A program made the position numbers and the translations under genes. DNA of 64,000 nt from Rhipicephalus microplus (Eukaryota; Arthropoda; Arachnida; Ixodida; Ixodidae), in the NCBI RefSeq assembly GCF_043290135.1, contig NW_027464602.1, forward strand, positions 3,038,001 to 3,102,000, given 5' to 3'. The notes under the pieces were generated by a model. It saw only the letters and a list, made by a program, of their open reading frames with translations, searched no databases and was not told the origin of the DNA. This document shows, in pieces, positions 48,763 through 60,614 of this stretch (position 1 is the first letter of the stretch; every line of letters begins with the position of its first letter).

Positions 48763-51130
48763 GGGTGGGCTCGAACCTCCGACCTTTTGGTTAACAGCCG
48801 ATCGCGCTAGCCAATTGCACCACCAAGACAATCCTGCTCCACTCTCACCACCATAAGAACATATCTTCAAAGCTATCAGCCCGAAGAAAAAAGCAACACA
48901 CCACTCCCGGGAGGGCTCGAAACTCCAACCTTTCGGTCAACAGCCGATCGCGCTAGCCAATTGCCCCACGGAGACAGTCGTGCTCCACTCTCTCCACCGT
49001 CAGAACATTTCTTCAGAGCTATCACCCCAAAGAAAAAAAAAGCGCCGCATCACCACCGGTTGGGCTAGAACCTCAAACCTTTCGGTTAACAGCCGATCGC
49101 GCTAGTCAATTGCGCAACGAAGACAGTCCTGCTCCACTTTCACCACCATCAGAACATATCTTCAAAGCTATTACCGCAAAGAAAAAAGCAACACACCACT
49201 CCCGGGAGGGCTCAAAACTCCAACCTTTCGGTTAACAGCCGATCGCGCGAGCCCATTGCGCCACGGAGAAAGTCTTGCTCCATTCTCACCACCATCAGAA
49301 CATATCTTCAAAGCTATCATCGCAAAGAAAAAAGCAACACACCACTCCCGGGAGGGCTCGATTTTCCAACCTTTCGGTCAACAGCCGATCGCGCTAGCCC
49401 ATTGCGCCACGGAGACAGTCTTGCTCACCTCTCACCACCATCAGATCATATCATCAAGGCTATCAGCTCAAAGAAAAAAAAGCACCGCACCACCACCGGG
49501 TGGGCTCGAACCTCCAACTTTTCGGTTAACAGCCGATCGCGCTGGCCAATTGCGCCACGGAGACAGTCCTGCTCCACTCTACCCACAATTAGAACATATC
49601 TTCAAAGCTATCAGCCCAAAGAAAAAAAAAGCGCCGCACCACCACCGGGTGGGCTCGAACCTCCAACCTTTCGGTTAACAGCAGATCGCGCTAGCCAATT
49701 ACGCCACGGAGACAGTCTTGCTCCCGTCCCACCACCATCAGAACATAACTTCAAAGCTATCAGCCCAAAGAAAAAAAAAGCACCGCACCACCACCGGGTG
49801 GGCTCGAACCTCCAACCTTTCGGTTAACAGCCGATCGCGCTAGCCAATTGCACCACGGAGACAGTCGTGCTCCACTCTCACCACCATCAGAACATATCTT
49901 CAAAGCTATCAGCGTAAAGAAAAAAGCAAAACACCACTCCCGGGAGGGCTCGAACCTCCAACTTTTCGGTTAACAGCCGATCGCGCTGGCCAATTGCGCC
50001 ACGGAGAAAGTCCTGCTCAACTCTCACCACAATTAGAATATATCTTCAAAGCTATCACCCCATAGAAAAAAAAGCGCCGCACCACCACCGGGTGGGCTCG
50101 AACCTCCAACTTTTCGGTTAACAGCCGATCGCGCTGGCCAATTGCGCCACGGAGACAGTCCTGCTCCACTCTCCCCACAATTAGAACATATCTTCAAAGC
50201 TATCAGCCCAAAGAAAAAAAAAGCGCCGCACCACCACCGGGTGGGCTCGAACCTCCAACCTTTCGGTTAACAGCAGATCGCACTAGCCAATTGCGCCACG
50301 GAGACAGTCTTGCTCCCTTCCCACCACCATCAGAGCATATCTTCAAAGCTATCACCCCATAGAAAAAAAAGCGCCGCACCACCACTGGGTGGGTTCGAAC
50401 CTCCGACCTTTTGGTTAACAGCCGATCGCGCTAGCCAATTTCGCCACGGAGACAATCCTGCTCCACTCTCACCACCATAAGAACATATCTTCAAAGCTAT
50501 CAGCCCAAAGAAAAAAAAAGCGCCGCACCACCACCGGGTGGGCTCGAACCTCCAACTTTCCGGTTAACAGCCGATCACGCTAGCCAATTGCGCCACGGAG
50601 ACAGTCCTGCTCCATTCTCACCACCATCAGAACATATCTTCAAAGCTATCAGCCCACAGAAAAAAAAGCGCCGCACAACCACCGGGTAGGCTCGAACCTC
50701 CGACTTTTCGGTTAACAGCCGATCGCGGTAGCCAATTGCGCCACGGAGAACCACCGTCAGAACATTTCTTCAGAGCTATCAGCCCAAAAAACAAAAAGCG
50801 CTGCACAACCACCGGGTAGGCTCGAACCTCCAACCTTAGGGTTAACAGCCGATCGCGCTAGCCCATTGCGCCACGGAGACAGTCTTGCTCCACTCTGACC
50901 ACCATCAGAACATATCTTCAAAGCTATCAGCGCAAAGAAAAAAGCAACACACCACTCCCGGGAGGGCTCGAAACTCCAACCTTTCGGTACACAGCCGATC
51001 GCGCTAGCCCATTGCGCCACGGAGACAATCTTGCTCCCTTCTCACCACCATCAGAACATAACTTCAAAGCTATCATCCCAAAGAAAAAAAAGCACCGCAC
51101 CACCACCGGGTGGGCTCGAACCTCCAACTT
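48763..51130 (-). repeat. Higher-order block D, copy 1
   Basis: Matches 57,750-60,117 at a constant offset of 8,987 bp. Shared private variants include GATCGCGGTAGCC (50,722 and 59,709), AAAAAACAAAAAGCGC (50,786 and 59,773) and TCCCGTCCCACC (49,722 and 58,710). The pair ends at about 51,130, where the divergent island begins. Confidence 0.85.
50953..51026 (-). tRNA. tRNA-like unit with GTG (His-type) anticodon
   Basis: Class IV body with CTGTGTA loop; block D counterpart at 59,940-60,013. Confidence 0.5.
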
Positions 51131-52278
51131 TCCGGTTAACAGCCGATCACGCTAGCCAATTGCGCCACGGAGACAGTCTTACTCTACTCTCACAACCATC
51201 AGAACATAACTTCAAAGCTATCAGCCCACAGAAAAAAAAGCGCCGCACCACCACCGGGAGAGCCCGAACCTCCAACTTTTCGGTTAACAGCCGATCGCGC
51301 TAGCCAATTGCGCTACGCAGACTGTCCTGCTCCACTCTCACCACCGTCAGAACATTTCTTCAGAGCTATCAGCCCAAAGAAAAAAAAGCGCTGCACCACC
51401 ACCGGGTGGGCTCGAACCTCCAACCTTATGGTTAACAGCCGATCGCGCTAGGCAATTGCCCCACGGAGACAGTCGTGCTCCACTCTCACCATCGTCAGAA
51501 CATTTCTTCAGAGCTATCACCCCAAAGAAAAAAAAAGCGCCGCACCACCACCGGTTGGGCTCGAACCTCCAACCTTTCGGTTAACAGCCGATCGCGCTAG
51601 CCAATTGCGCCACGAAGACTGTCCTTCTCCAATCTCACCACCATCAGAACATATCTTCAAAGCTATTACCGCAAAGAAAAAAGCAAAACACCACTCCCGG
51701 GAGGGCTTGAACCTCCAACTTTTCGGTTAACAGCCGATCGCGCTGGCCAATTGCGCCACGGAGACAGTCCTGCTCCACTCTCACCACAATTAGAACATAT
51801 CTTCAAAGCTATCAGCCCAAAGAAAAAAAAGCGCCGCACCACCACCGGGTGGGCTCGAACCTCCAACCTTTCGGTTAACAGCAGATCGCGCTAGCCAATT
51901 CCGCAACGGAGACAATCGTGCTCCACTCTCACCACCATCCGAACATATCTTCAAAGCTATCAGCGCAAAGAAAAAAAAGCGCCGCACCACCACCGGGTGG
52001 GCTCGAACCTCCAACCTTTCGGTTAACAGCCGATCGCGCAAGCCAATTTCGCCACGGAGACGGTCCTGCTCCACTCTCACCACCATCAGAACATATCTTC
52101 AAAGGTATCAGCCCAAAGAAAAAAAAGCGCCGCACCACCACCGGTTGGGCTCGAACGTCCGACCTTTTGGTTAACAGCCGATCGCTCTAGCAAATTGCGC
52201 CACGGAGACAGTCCTGCTCCGCTCTCACCACCATAAGAACATATCTTCAAAGCTATCAGCCCAAAAAAAGCGCCGCAC

Positions 52279-52339
52279 CACAACCGGGTGGGCTCGAACC
52301 TCCAACCTTTCGGTTAGCAGCCAATTGCCCCACGAAGAC
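52279..52339 (-). pseudogene. 61 nt tRNA-like unit with D-arm/anticodon-arm deletion
   Basis: The plus strand reads CGGTTAGCAGCCAATTG where other units have the full GATCGCGCTAGCC between. Thirteen bases are lost, removing the D-stem 3' strand and the anticodon-stem 5' strand. The B box is kept and the A box is partly kept. Seen once. Confidence 0.75.
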
Positions 52340-52854
52340 AGTCGTGCTCCACTCTCACCACCGTCAGAACATTTCTTCAGAGCTATCACCCCAAAGAAAA
52401 AAAAAGCGCTGCACCCCCACCGCGTGGGCTCGAACCTGCAACCTTTCGGTTAACAGCCGATCGCGCTAGCGCAGTGCGCCAAGGAGACAGGCTTGCTTCA
52501 CTCTCACCACCATCAGAACATATCTTCAAAGCTATCAGCGCAAAGAAAAAAGCAACACACCACTCCCGGGAGGGCTCGAAACTCCAACCTTTCGGTCAAC
52601 AGCTGATCGCGCTAGCCCATTGCGCCACGGAGACAGTCTTGCTCCCCTCTCACCACCATCAGAACATATCTTCAAAGCTATCAGCCCAAAGAAAAAGAAG
52701 CACCGCACCACCACCGGGTGGGCTCGAACCTCCAACCTTTCGGTTAACAGCCGATCGCGCTAGCCAATTGCGCCACGGAGACAGTCGTGCTCTACTCTCA
52801 CCACCATCAGAACATATCTTCAAAGCTATCAGCGCAAAGAAAAAAACAAAACAC

Positions 52855-52928
52855 CACTCCCGGGAGGGCTCGAACCTCCAACTTTTCGGTTAACAGCCGA
52901 TCGCGCTAGCCAATTGCGCCACGGAGAC
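52855..52928 (-). tRNA. tRNA-Asn(GTT)-like unit with fully paired T stem
   Basis: Among the best-folding units I found: T stem GGAGG/CCTCC pairs fully, loop TTCGAGC, D stem GCGC/GCGC pairs, 5' end GTCTCCG, anticodon GTT. The acceptor GTCTCCG against CGGGAGT still has a C-A mismatch and G-T pairs, and the first anticodon-stem pair is A-A. If any subtype is processed as a tRNA, this is a likelier one. Confidence 0.6.
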
Positions 52929-54414
52929 AATCGTGCTCCACTCTCACCACCATCAGAACATATCTTCAAAGCTATCAGCGCAAAGAAAAAAGCAACACAC
53001 CCCACCCGGGAGGGCTCGAACCTCCAACTCTTCGGTTAACAGCCGATCGCGCTAATCAATTGCGCCACGGGGACCGTCCTGCTCCACTCTCACCACCGTC
53101 AGACCATTTCTTCAGAGCTATCACCCCAAAGAAAAAAAAAGCGCCGCACCACCACCGGGTGGGCACGAACCTCCAACTTTTCGGTTAACAGCCGATCGCG
53201 CTAGCCAATTGCGCCACGGAGACAGTCCTGCTCTACTCTCACCACCATCAGAACATATCTTCAAAGCTATCAGCCTAAGAAAAAAAAGCGCCAAACCACC
53301 GCCGGGTGGGCTCGAAACTCCAACCTTTCGGTTAACAGCCGATCGCGCTAGCCAATTGCGCCACGGAGACAGTCCTGTTCCACTCTCACCACCATGAGAA
53401 CATATCTTCAAAGCTATCAGCCCAAAGAAAAAAAAGCGCCATACCACCACCGGGTGGGCTCGAACCTCCGACCTTTTGGTTAACAGCCGATCGCGCTAGC
53501 CAATTGCGCCATAAAGACAGTCCTGCTCCAGTCTCACCACCATCAGAACATATCTTCAAAGCTATCAGCCCAAAGAAAAAAAAGCGCCATACCACAACCG
53601 GGTCGGCTCGAACCTCCGACCTTTTGGTTAACACTGATCGCGCTCACCAATTGCGCCTTGGAGACAGTCCTGCTCCACTCTCACCACCATCAGAACATAT
53701 CTTCAAAGCTATCAGCCCAAGAAAAAAAAGCGCCGCACAACCACCGGGTAGGCTCGAACCTCCGACTTTTCGGTTAACAGCCGATCGCGCTAGCCAATTG
53801 CGCCACGGAGACAGTCCTGCTCCACTCTAACCACCATAAGAACATATCTTCAAAGCTATCAGCCCAAAGAAAAAAAAGCGCCGCACCACCACTGGGTGGG
53901 CTCGAACCTCCGACCTTTTGTTTAACAGCCGATCGCGCTAGCCAATTGCGCCACGGAGACAATCCTGCTCCACTCTCACCACCATCAGAACATATCTTCA
54001 AAGCTATCAGCCCAAAGAAAAAAAAGCGCCGCACCACCACCGGGTGGGCTCGAACCTCCAACTTTCCGGTTAACAGCCGATCACGCTAGCTAATTGCGCC
54101 ACGGAGAAAGTCCTGCTCCACTCTCACCACCATCAGAACATATCTTCAAAGCTATCAGCCCACAGAAAAAAAAGCGCCGCACAACCACCGGGTAGGCTCG
54201 AGCCTCCGACGTTTTGGTTAACAGCCGATCGCGCTAGCCAATTGCGCCACGGCGACAGTCCTGCTCCACTCTCACCACCATAAGAACATATCTTCAAAGC
54301 TATCAGCCCAAAGAAAAAAAAGCGCCGCACCACCACTGGGTGGGCTCGAACCTCCGTTCTTTGGTTAACAGCCGATCGCGCTAGCCAATTGCGCCACGGA
54401 GACAATCCTGCTCC

Positions 54415-56700
54415 ACTATCACCACCATAAGAACATATCTTCAAAGCTATCAGCCCGAAGAAAAAAGCAACACACCACTCCCGGGAGGGCTCGAAACTCC
54501 AACCTTTCGGTCAACAGCCGATCGCGCTAGCCCATTGCGCCACGGAGACAGTCTTGCTCCCTTCCCACCACCATCAGAACATAACTTCAAAGCTATCAGC
54601 CCAAAGAAAAAAAAAGCCCCGCACCACCACCGGGTGGGCTCGAACCTCCAACCTTTCGGTTAACAGCCGATCGCGCTTGCCAATTGCACCACGGAGACAG
54701 TCGTGCTCCACTCTCACCACCATCAGAACATATCTTCAAAGCTATCAGCGCAAAGAAAAAAGCAAAACACCACTCCCGGGAGGGCTCAAAACTCCAACCT
54801 TTCGGTTAACAGCCGATCGCGCTAGCCCATTGCGCCACGGAGGCAGTCTTGCTCCACTCTCACCACCATCAGAACATATCTTCAAAGCTATCAGCCAAAG
54901 ATCGCGCTGGCCAATTGCGCCACGGAGAAAGTCCTGCTCAACTCTCACCACAATTAGAATATATCCCCAAAGCTATCACCCCATAGAAAAAAAAGCGCCG
55001 CACCACCACTGGGTGGGCTCGAACCTCCGACCTTTTGGTTAACAGCCGATCGCGCTAGCCAATTGCGCCACCAAGACAATCCTGCTCCACTCTCACCTCC
55101 ATAAGAACATATCTTCAAAGCTATCAGCCCGAAGAAAAAAGCAACACACCACCACCGGGTGGGCTCGAACTCCAACCTTTCGGTCAACAGCTGATCGCGC
55201 TAGCCAATTGCCCCACAGGGACAGTCGTGCTCCACTCTCACCACCGTCAGAACATTTCTTCAGAGCTATCACCCCAAAGAAAAAAAAAGCGCCGCATCAC
55301 CAACGGTTGGGCTAGAACCTCCAACCTTTCGGTTAACAGCCGATCGCGCTAGCCAATTGCGCAACGAAGACAGTCCTGCTCCATTTTCACCACCATAAGA
55401 ACATATCTTCAAAGCTATCAGCCCAAAGAAAAAAAAGCGCCATACCACCACAGGGTGGGCTCGAACTTCCGACCTTTTGGTTAACAGCCGATCGCGCTAG
55501 CCAATTGCGCCATGGAGACAGTCCTGCTCCACTCTCACCACCATCAGAACATATCTTCAAAGCTATCAGCCCAAAGAAAAAAAAGCACCGCACCACCACC
55601 GGGTGTGCTCGAACCTCCAACTTTTCGGTTAACAGCCGATCACGCTAGCCAATTGCGCCACGGAGACAGTCCTGCTCCCCTCTCACCACCATCAGAACAT
55701 ATCTTCAAAGCTATCAGCCCACAGAAAAAAAAGCGCCGCACAACCACCGGGTAGGCTCGAACTTCCGACTTTTCGGTTAACAGCAGATCGCGCTAGCCAA
55801 TTGCGCCACGGAGACAGTCCTGCTCCACTCTCACCACCATAAGAACATATCTTCAAAGCTATCAGCCCAAAGAAAAAAAAGCGCCGCGCCACCACTGGGT
55901 GGGCTCGAACCTCCGACCTTTTGGTTAACAGCCGATCGCGCTAGCCAATTGCGCCACGGAGACAGTCCTGCTCCACTCTCACCACCATCAGAACATATTT
56001 TCAAAGCTATCAGCCCACAGAAAAAAAAAGCGCCACACCACCACTGGGTGGGCTCGAACCTCCGACCTTTTGGTTAACAGCCGATCGCGCTAGCCAATTG
56101 CGCCACGGAGACAGTCGTGCTTCACTCTCACCACCATCTGAACATATCTTCAAAGCTATCAGCGCAAAGAAAAAAGCAAAACACCACTCCCGGGAGGGCT
56201 CGAACCTCCAACTTTTCGGTTAACAGCCCTTCGCGCTGGCCAATTGCGCCACGGAGAAAGTCCTGCTCCACTCTCACCACCGTCAGACCATTTCTTCAGA
56301 GCTATCACCCCAAAGAAAAAAAAGCGCCGCACCACCACCGGGTGGGCTCGAACCTCCAACCTTTCGGTTAACAGCCGATCGTGCTAGCCAATTTCCCCAC
56401 GGTGACAGTCGTGCTCCACTCTCACCACCATCAGAACATATCTTCAAAGCTATCAGCCCATAGAAAAAAAAGCGCCGCACCACCACCGGGTGGGCTCGAA
56501 CCTCCAACTTTTCGGTTAACAGGCGATTGCGCTAGCCAATTGCGCCACGGGGACTGTCCTGCTCCACTCTCACCACCGTCAGACCATTTCTTCAGAGCTA
56601 TCACCCCAAAGAAAAAAAAAGCGCCGAACCACCACCGGGTGGGCTCGAACCTCCAACCTTTCGGGTAACAGCCGATCGCGCTAGCCAATTGCCCCACGGA
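54415..56700 (-). repeat. Higher-order block E, copy 1
   Basis: Matches 60,615-63,324. The offset is 6,201-6,202 bp to about 55.9 kb and 6,625 bp from 56.1 kb; copy 2 has three extra units (about 62.29-62.72 kb). Its right end at 56,700 is the empty counterpart of the retrotransposon junction at 63,325. Confidence 0.8.
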
Positions 56701-57749
56701 GACAGTCGTGCTCCACTCTCACCACCGTCAGAACATTTCTTCAGAGCTATCACCCCAAAGAAAAAAAAGCGCCGCACCACCACCGGTTGGGCTAGAACCT
56801 CCAACTTTTCGGTTAACAGCCGATCGCGCTAGCCAATTGCGCCACGAAGACAGTCCTGCTCCACTCTCACCACAATCAGAACATATCTTCAAAGCTATTA
56901 CCGCATAAAAAAAGCAACTCACCACTCCCGGGAGGGCTCAAAACTTCAACCTTTCGGTTAACAGCCGATCGCGCTAGCCAATTGCGCCACGGAGACAATC
57001 CTGCTCCACTCTCACCACCATCAGAACATATATTCAAATCTATCAGCCCAAAGAATAAAAAGCGCCGCACCACCACCGGGTGGGCTCGAACCTCCAACTT
57101 TCCGGTTAACAGCTGATCACGCTAGCTAATTGCGCCACGAAGAAAGTCCTGCTCCACTCTCACCACCATCAGAACATATCTTCAAAGCTATCAGCCCACA
57201 GAAAAAAAGCGCCGCACAACCACCGGGTAGGCTCGAGCCTCCGACTTTTCGGTTAACAGCCGATCGCGCTAGCCAATTGCGCCACGGAGACAGTCCTGCT
57301 CCACTCTCACCACCATAAGAACATATCTTCAAAGCTATCAGCCCAAAGAAAAAAAGCGCCGCACCACCACTGGGTGAGCTCGAACCTCCGACCTTTTGGT
57401 TAACAGCCGATCGCGCTAGCCAATTGCGCCACCAAGACAATCCTGCTCCACTCTCACCACCATAAGAACATATCTTCAAAGCTATCAGCCCGAAGAAAAA
57501 AGCAACACACCACTCCCGGGAGGGCTCGAAACTCCAACCTTTCGGTTAACAGCCAATCGCGCTAGCCCATTGCGCCACGGAGACAGTCTTGCTCCACTCT
57601 CACCACCATCAGAACATATCTTCAAAGCTATCAGCCAAAGATCGCGCTGGCCAATTGCGCCACGGAGAAAGTCCTGCTCAACTCTCACCACAATTAGAAT
57701 ATATCTTCAAAGCTATCACCCCATAGAAAAAAAAGCGCCGCACCACCAC

Positions 57750-60117
57750 TGGGTGGGCTCGAACCTCCGACCTTTTGGTTAACAGCCGATCGCGCTAGCC
57801 AATTGCACCACCAAGACAATCCTGCTCCACTCTCACCACAATAAGAACATATCTTCAAAGCTATCAGCCCGAAGAAAAAAGCAACACACCACTCCCGGGA
57901 GGGCTCGAAACTCCAACCTTTCGGTCAACAGCCGATCGCGCTAGCCAATTGCCCAACGGAGACAGTCGTGCTCCACTCTCACCACCGTCAGAACATTTCT
58001 TCAGAGCTATCACCCCAAAGAAAAAAAAGCGCCGCATCACCACCGGTTGGGCTAGAACCTCCAACCTTTCGGTTAACAGCCGATCGCGCTAGTCAATTGC
58101 GCAACGAAGACAGTCCTGCTCCACTTTCACCACCATCAGAACATATCTTCAAAGCTATTACCGCAAAGAAAAAAGCAACACACCACTCCCGGGAGGGCTC
58201 AAAACTCCAAGCTTTCGGTTAACAGCCGATCGCGCGAGCCCATTGCGCCACGGAGAAAGTCTTGCTCCACTCTCACCACCATCAGAACATATCTTCAAAG
58301 CTATCATCGCAAAGAAAAAAGCAACACACCACTCCCGGGAGGGCTCGATTTTCCAACCTTTCGGTCAACAGCCGATCGCGCTAGCCCATTGCGCCACGGA
58401 GACAGTCTTGCTCACCTCTCACCACCATCAGATCATATCATCAAGGCTATCAGCTCAAAGAAAAAAAAGCACCGCACCACCACCGGGTGGGCTCGAACCT
58501 CCAACTTTTCGGTTAACAGCCGATCGCGCTGGCCAATTGCGCCACGGAGACAGTCCTGCTCCACTCTACCCACAATTAGAACATATCTTCAAAGCTATCA
58601 GCCCAAAGAAAAAAAAAGCGCCGCACCACCACCGGGTGGGCTCGAACCTCCAACCTTTCGGTTAACAGCAGATCGCGCTAGCCAATTACGCCACGGAGAC
58701 AGTCTTGCTCCCGTCCCACCACTATCAGAACATAACTTCAAAGCTATCAGCCCAAAGAAAAAAAAAGCACCGCACCACCACCGGGTGGGCTCGAACCTCC
58801 AACCTTTCGGTTAACAGCCGATCGCGCTAGCCAATTGCACCACGGGGACAGTCGTGCTCCACTCTCACCACCATCAGAACATATCTTCAAAGATATCAGC
58901 GTAAAGAAAAAAGCAAAACACCACTCCCGCGAGGGCTCGAACCTCCAACTTTTCGGTTAACAGCCGATCGCGCTGGCCAATTGCGCCACGGAGAAAGTCC
59001 TGCTCAACTCTCACCACAATTAGAATATATCTTCAAAGCTATCACCCCATAGAAAAAAAAGCGCCGCACCACCACCGGGTGGGCTCGAACCTCCAACTTT
59101 TCGGTTAACAGCCGATCGCGCTGGCCAATTGCGCCACGGAGACAGTCCTGCTCCACTCTCCCCACAATTAGAACATATCTTCAAAGCTATCAGCCCAAAG
59201 AAAAAAAAAGCGCCGCACCACCACCGGGTGGGCTCGAACCTCCAACCTTTCGGTTAACAGCAGATCGCGCTAGCCAATTGCGCCACGGAGACAGTCTTGC
59301 TCCCTTCCCACCACCATCAGAGCATATCTTCAAAGCTATCACCCCATAGAAAAAAAAGCGCCGCACCACCACTGGGTGGGCTCGAACCTCCGACCTTTTG
59401 GTTAACAGCCGATCGCGCTAGCCAATTTCGCCACGGAGACAATCCTGCTCCACTCTCACCACCATAAGAACATATCTTCAAAGCTATCAGCCCAAAGAAA
59501 AAAAAAGCGCCGCACCACCACCGGGTGGGCTCGAACCTCCAACTTTCCGGTTAACAGCCGATCACGCTAGCCAATTGCGCCACGGAGACAGTCCTGCTCC
59601 ATTCTCACCACCATCAGAACATATCTTCAAAGCTATCAGCCCACAGAAAAAAAAGCGCCGCACAACCACCGGGTAGGCTCGAACCTCCGACTTTTCGGTT
59701 AACAGCCGATCGCGGTAGCCAATTGCGCCACGGAGAACCACCGTCAGAACATTTCTTCAGAGCTATCAGCCCAAAAAACAAAAAGCGCTGCACGACCACC
59801 GGGTAGGCTCGAACCTCCAACCTTAGGGTTAACAGCCGATCGCGCTAGCCCATTGCGCCACGGAGACAGTCTTGCTCCACTCTCCACACCATCAGAACAT
59901 ATCTTCAAAGCTATCAGCGCAAAGAAAAAAGCAACACACCACTCCCGGGAGGGCTCGAAACTCCAACCTTTCGGTACACAGCCGATCGCGCTAGCCCATT
60001 GCGCCACGGAGACAATCTTGCTCCCTTCTCACCACCATCAGAACATAACTTCAAAGCTATCATCCCAAAGAAAAAAAAGCACCGCACCACCACCGGGTGG
60101 GCTCGAACCTCCAACCT
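57750..60117 (-). repeat. Higher-order block D, copy 2
   Basis: Counterpart of 48,763-51,130. Scattered differences include CACTATCAG at 58,720 and CACTCCCGCGAGG at 58,921. Confidence 0.85.
59940..60013 (-). tRNA. tRNA-like unit with GTG (His-type) anticodon
   Basis: Seventh copy of the CTGTGTA-loop subclass, at offset 8,987 bp from 50,953. Confidence 0.5.
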
Positions 60118-60614
60118 TTCGGTTAACAGCCGATCGCGCTAGCCAATTGCACCACGGAGACAGTCCTGCTCTACTCTCACCACCATCAGAACATATCTTC
60201 AAAGCTATCAGCCCAAAGAAAAAAAAGCGCCACACCACCGCCGGGTGGGCTCGAAACTCCAACCTTTCGGTTAACAGCCGATCGCGCTAGCCAATTGCGC
60301 CACGGAGACAATCCTGCTCCACTCTCACCACCATCAGAACATATCTTCAAAGCTATCAGCCCAAAGAAAAAAAAGCGCCGCACCACCACCGGGTGGGCTC
60401 GAACCTCCAACTTTCCGGTTAACAGCCGATCACGCTAGCTAATTGCGCCACGGAGACAGTCCTGCTCCACTCTCACCACCATAAGAACATATCTTCAAAG
60501 CTATCAGCCCAAAGAAAAAAAAGCGCCGCACCACCACTGGGTGGGCTCGAACCTCCGACCTTTTGGTTAACAGCCGATCGCGCTAGCCAATTGCGCCACG
60601 GAGACAATCCTGCT

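Larger units (their letters stand above)
51131..53500 (-). repeat. Divergent island without close copies in the window
   Basis: About 16 units still in phase, but with many private changes: TTACTCTACTCTCACAACC near 51,179, CCGGGAGAGCCCGAACC near 51,256, CGCTACGCAGACTG near 51,311, GATCGCTCTAGC near 52,182, and a shortened A-run at 52,263. I found no long matching segment elsewhere in the window, unlike its flanks. It may be an older part of the array not recently homogenised, or sequence from another part of the array. Confidence 0.7.
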
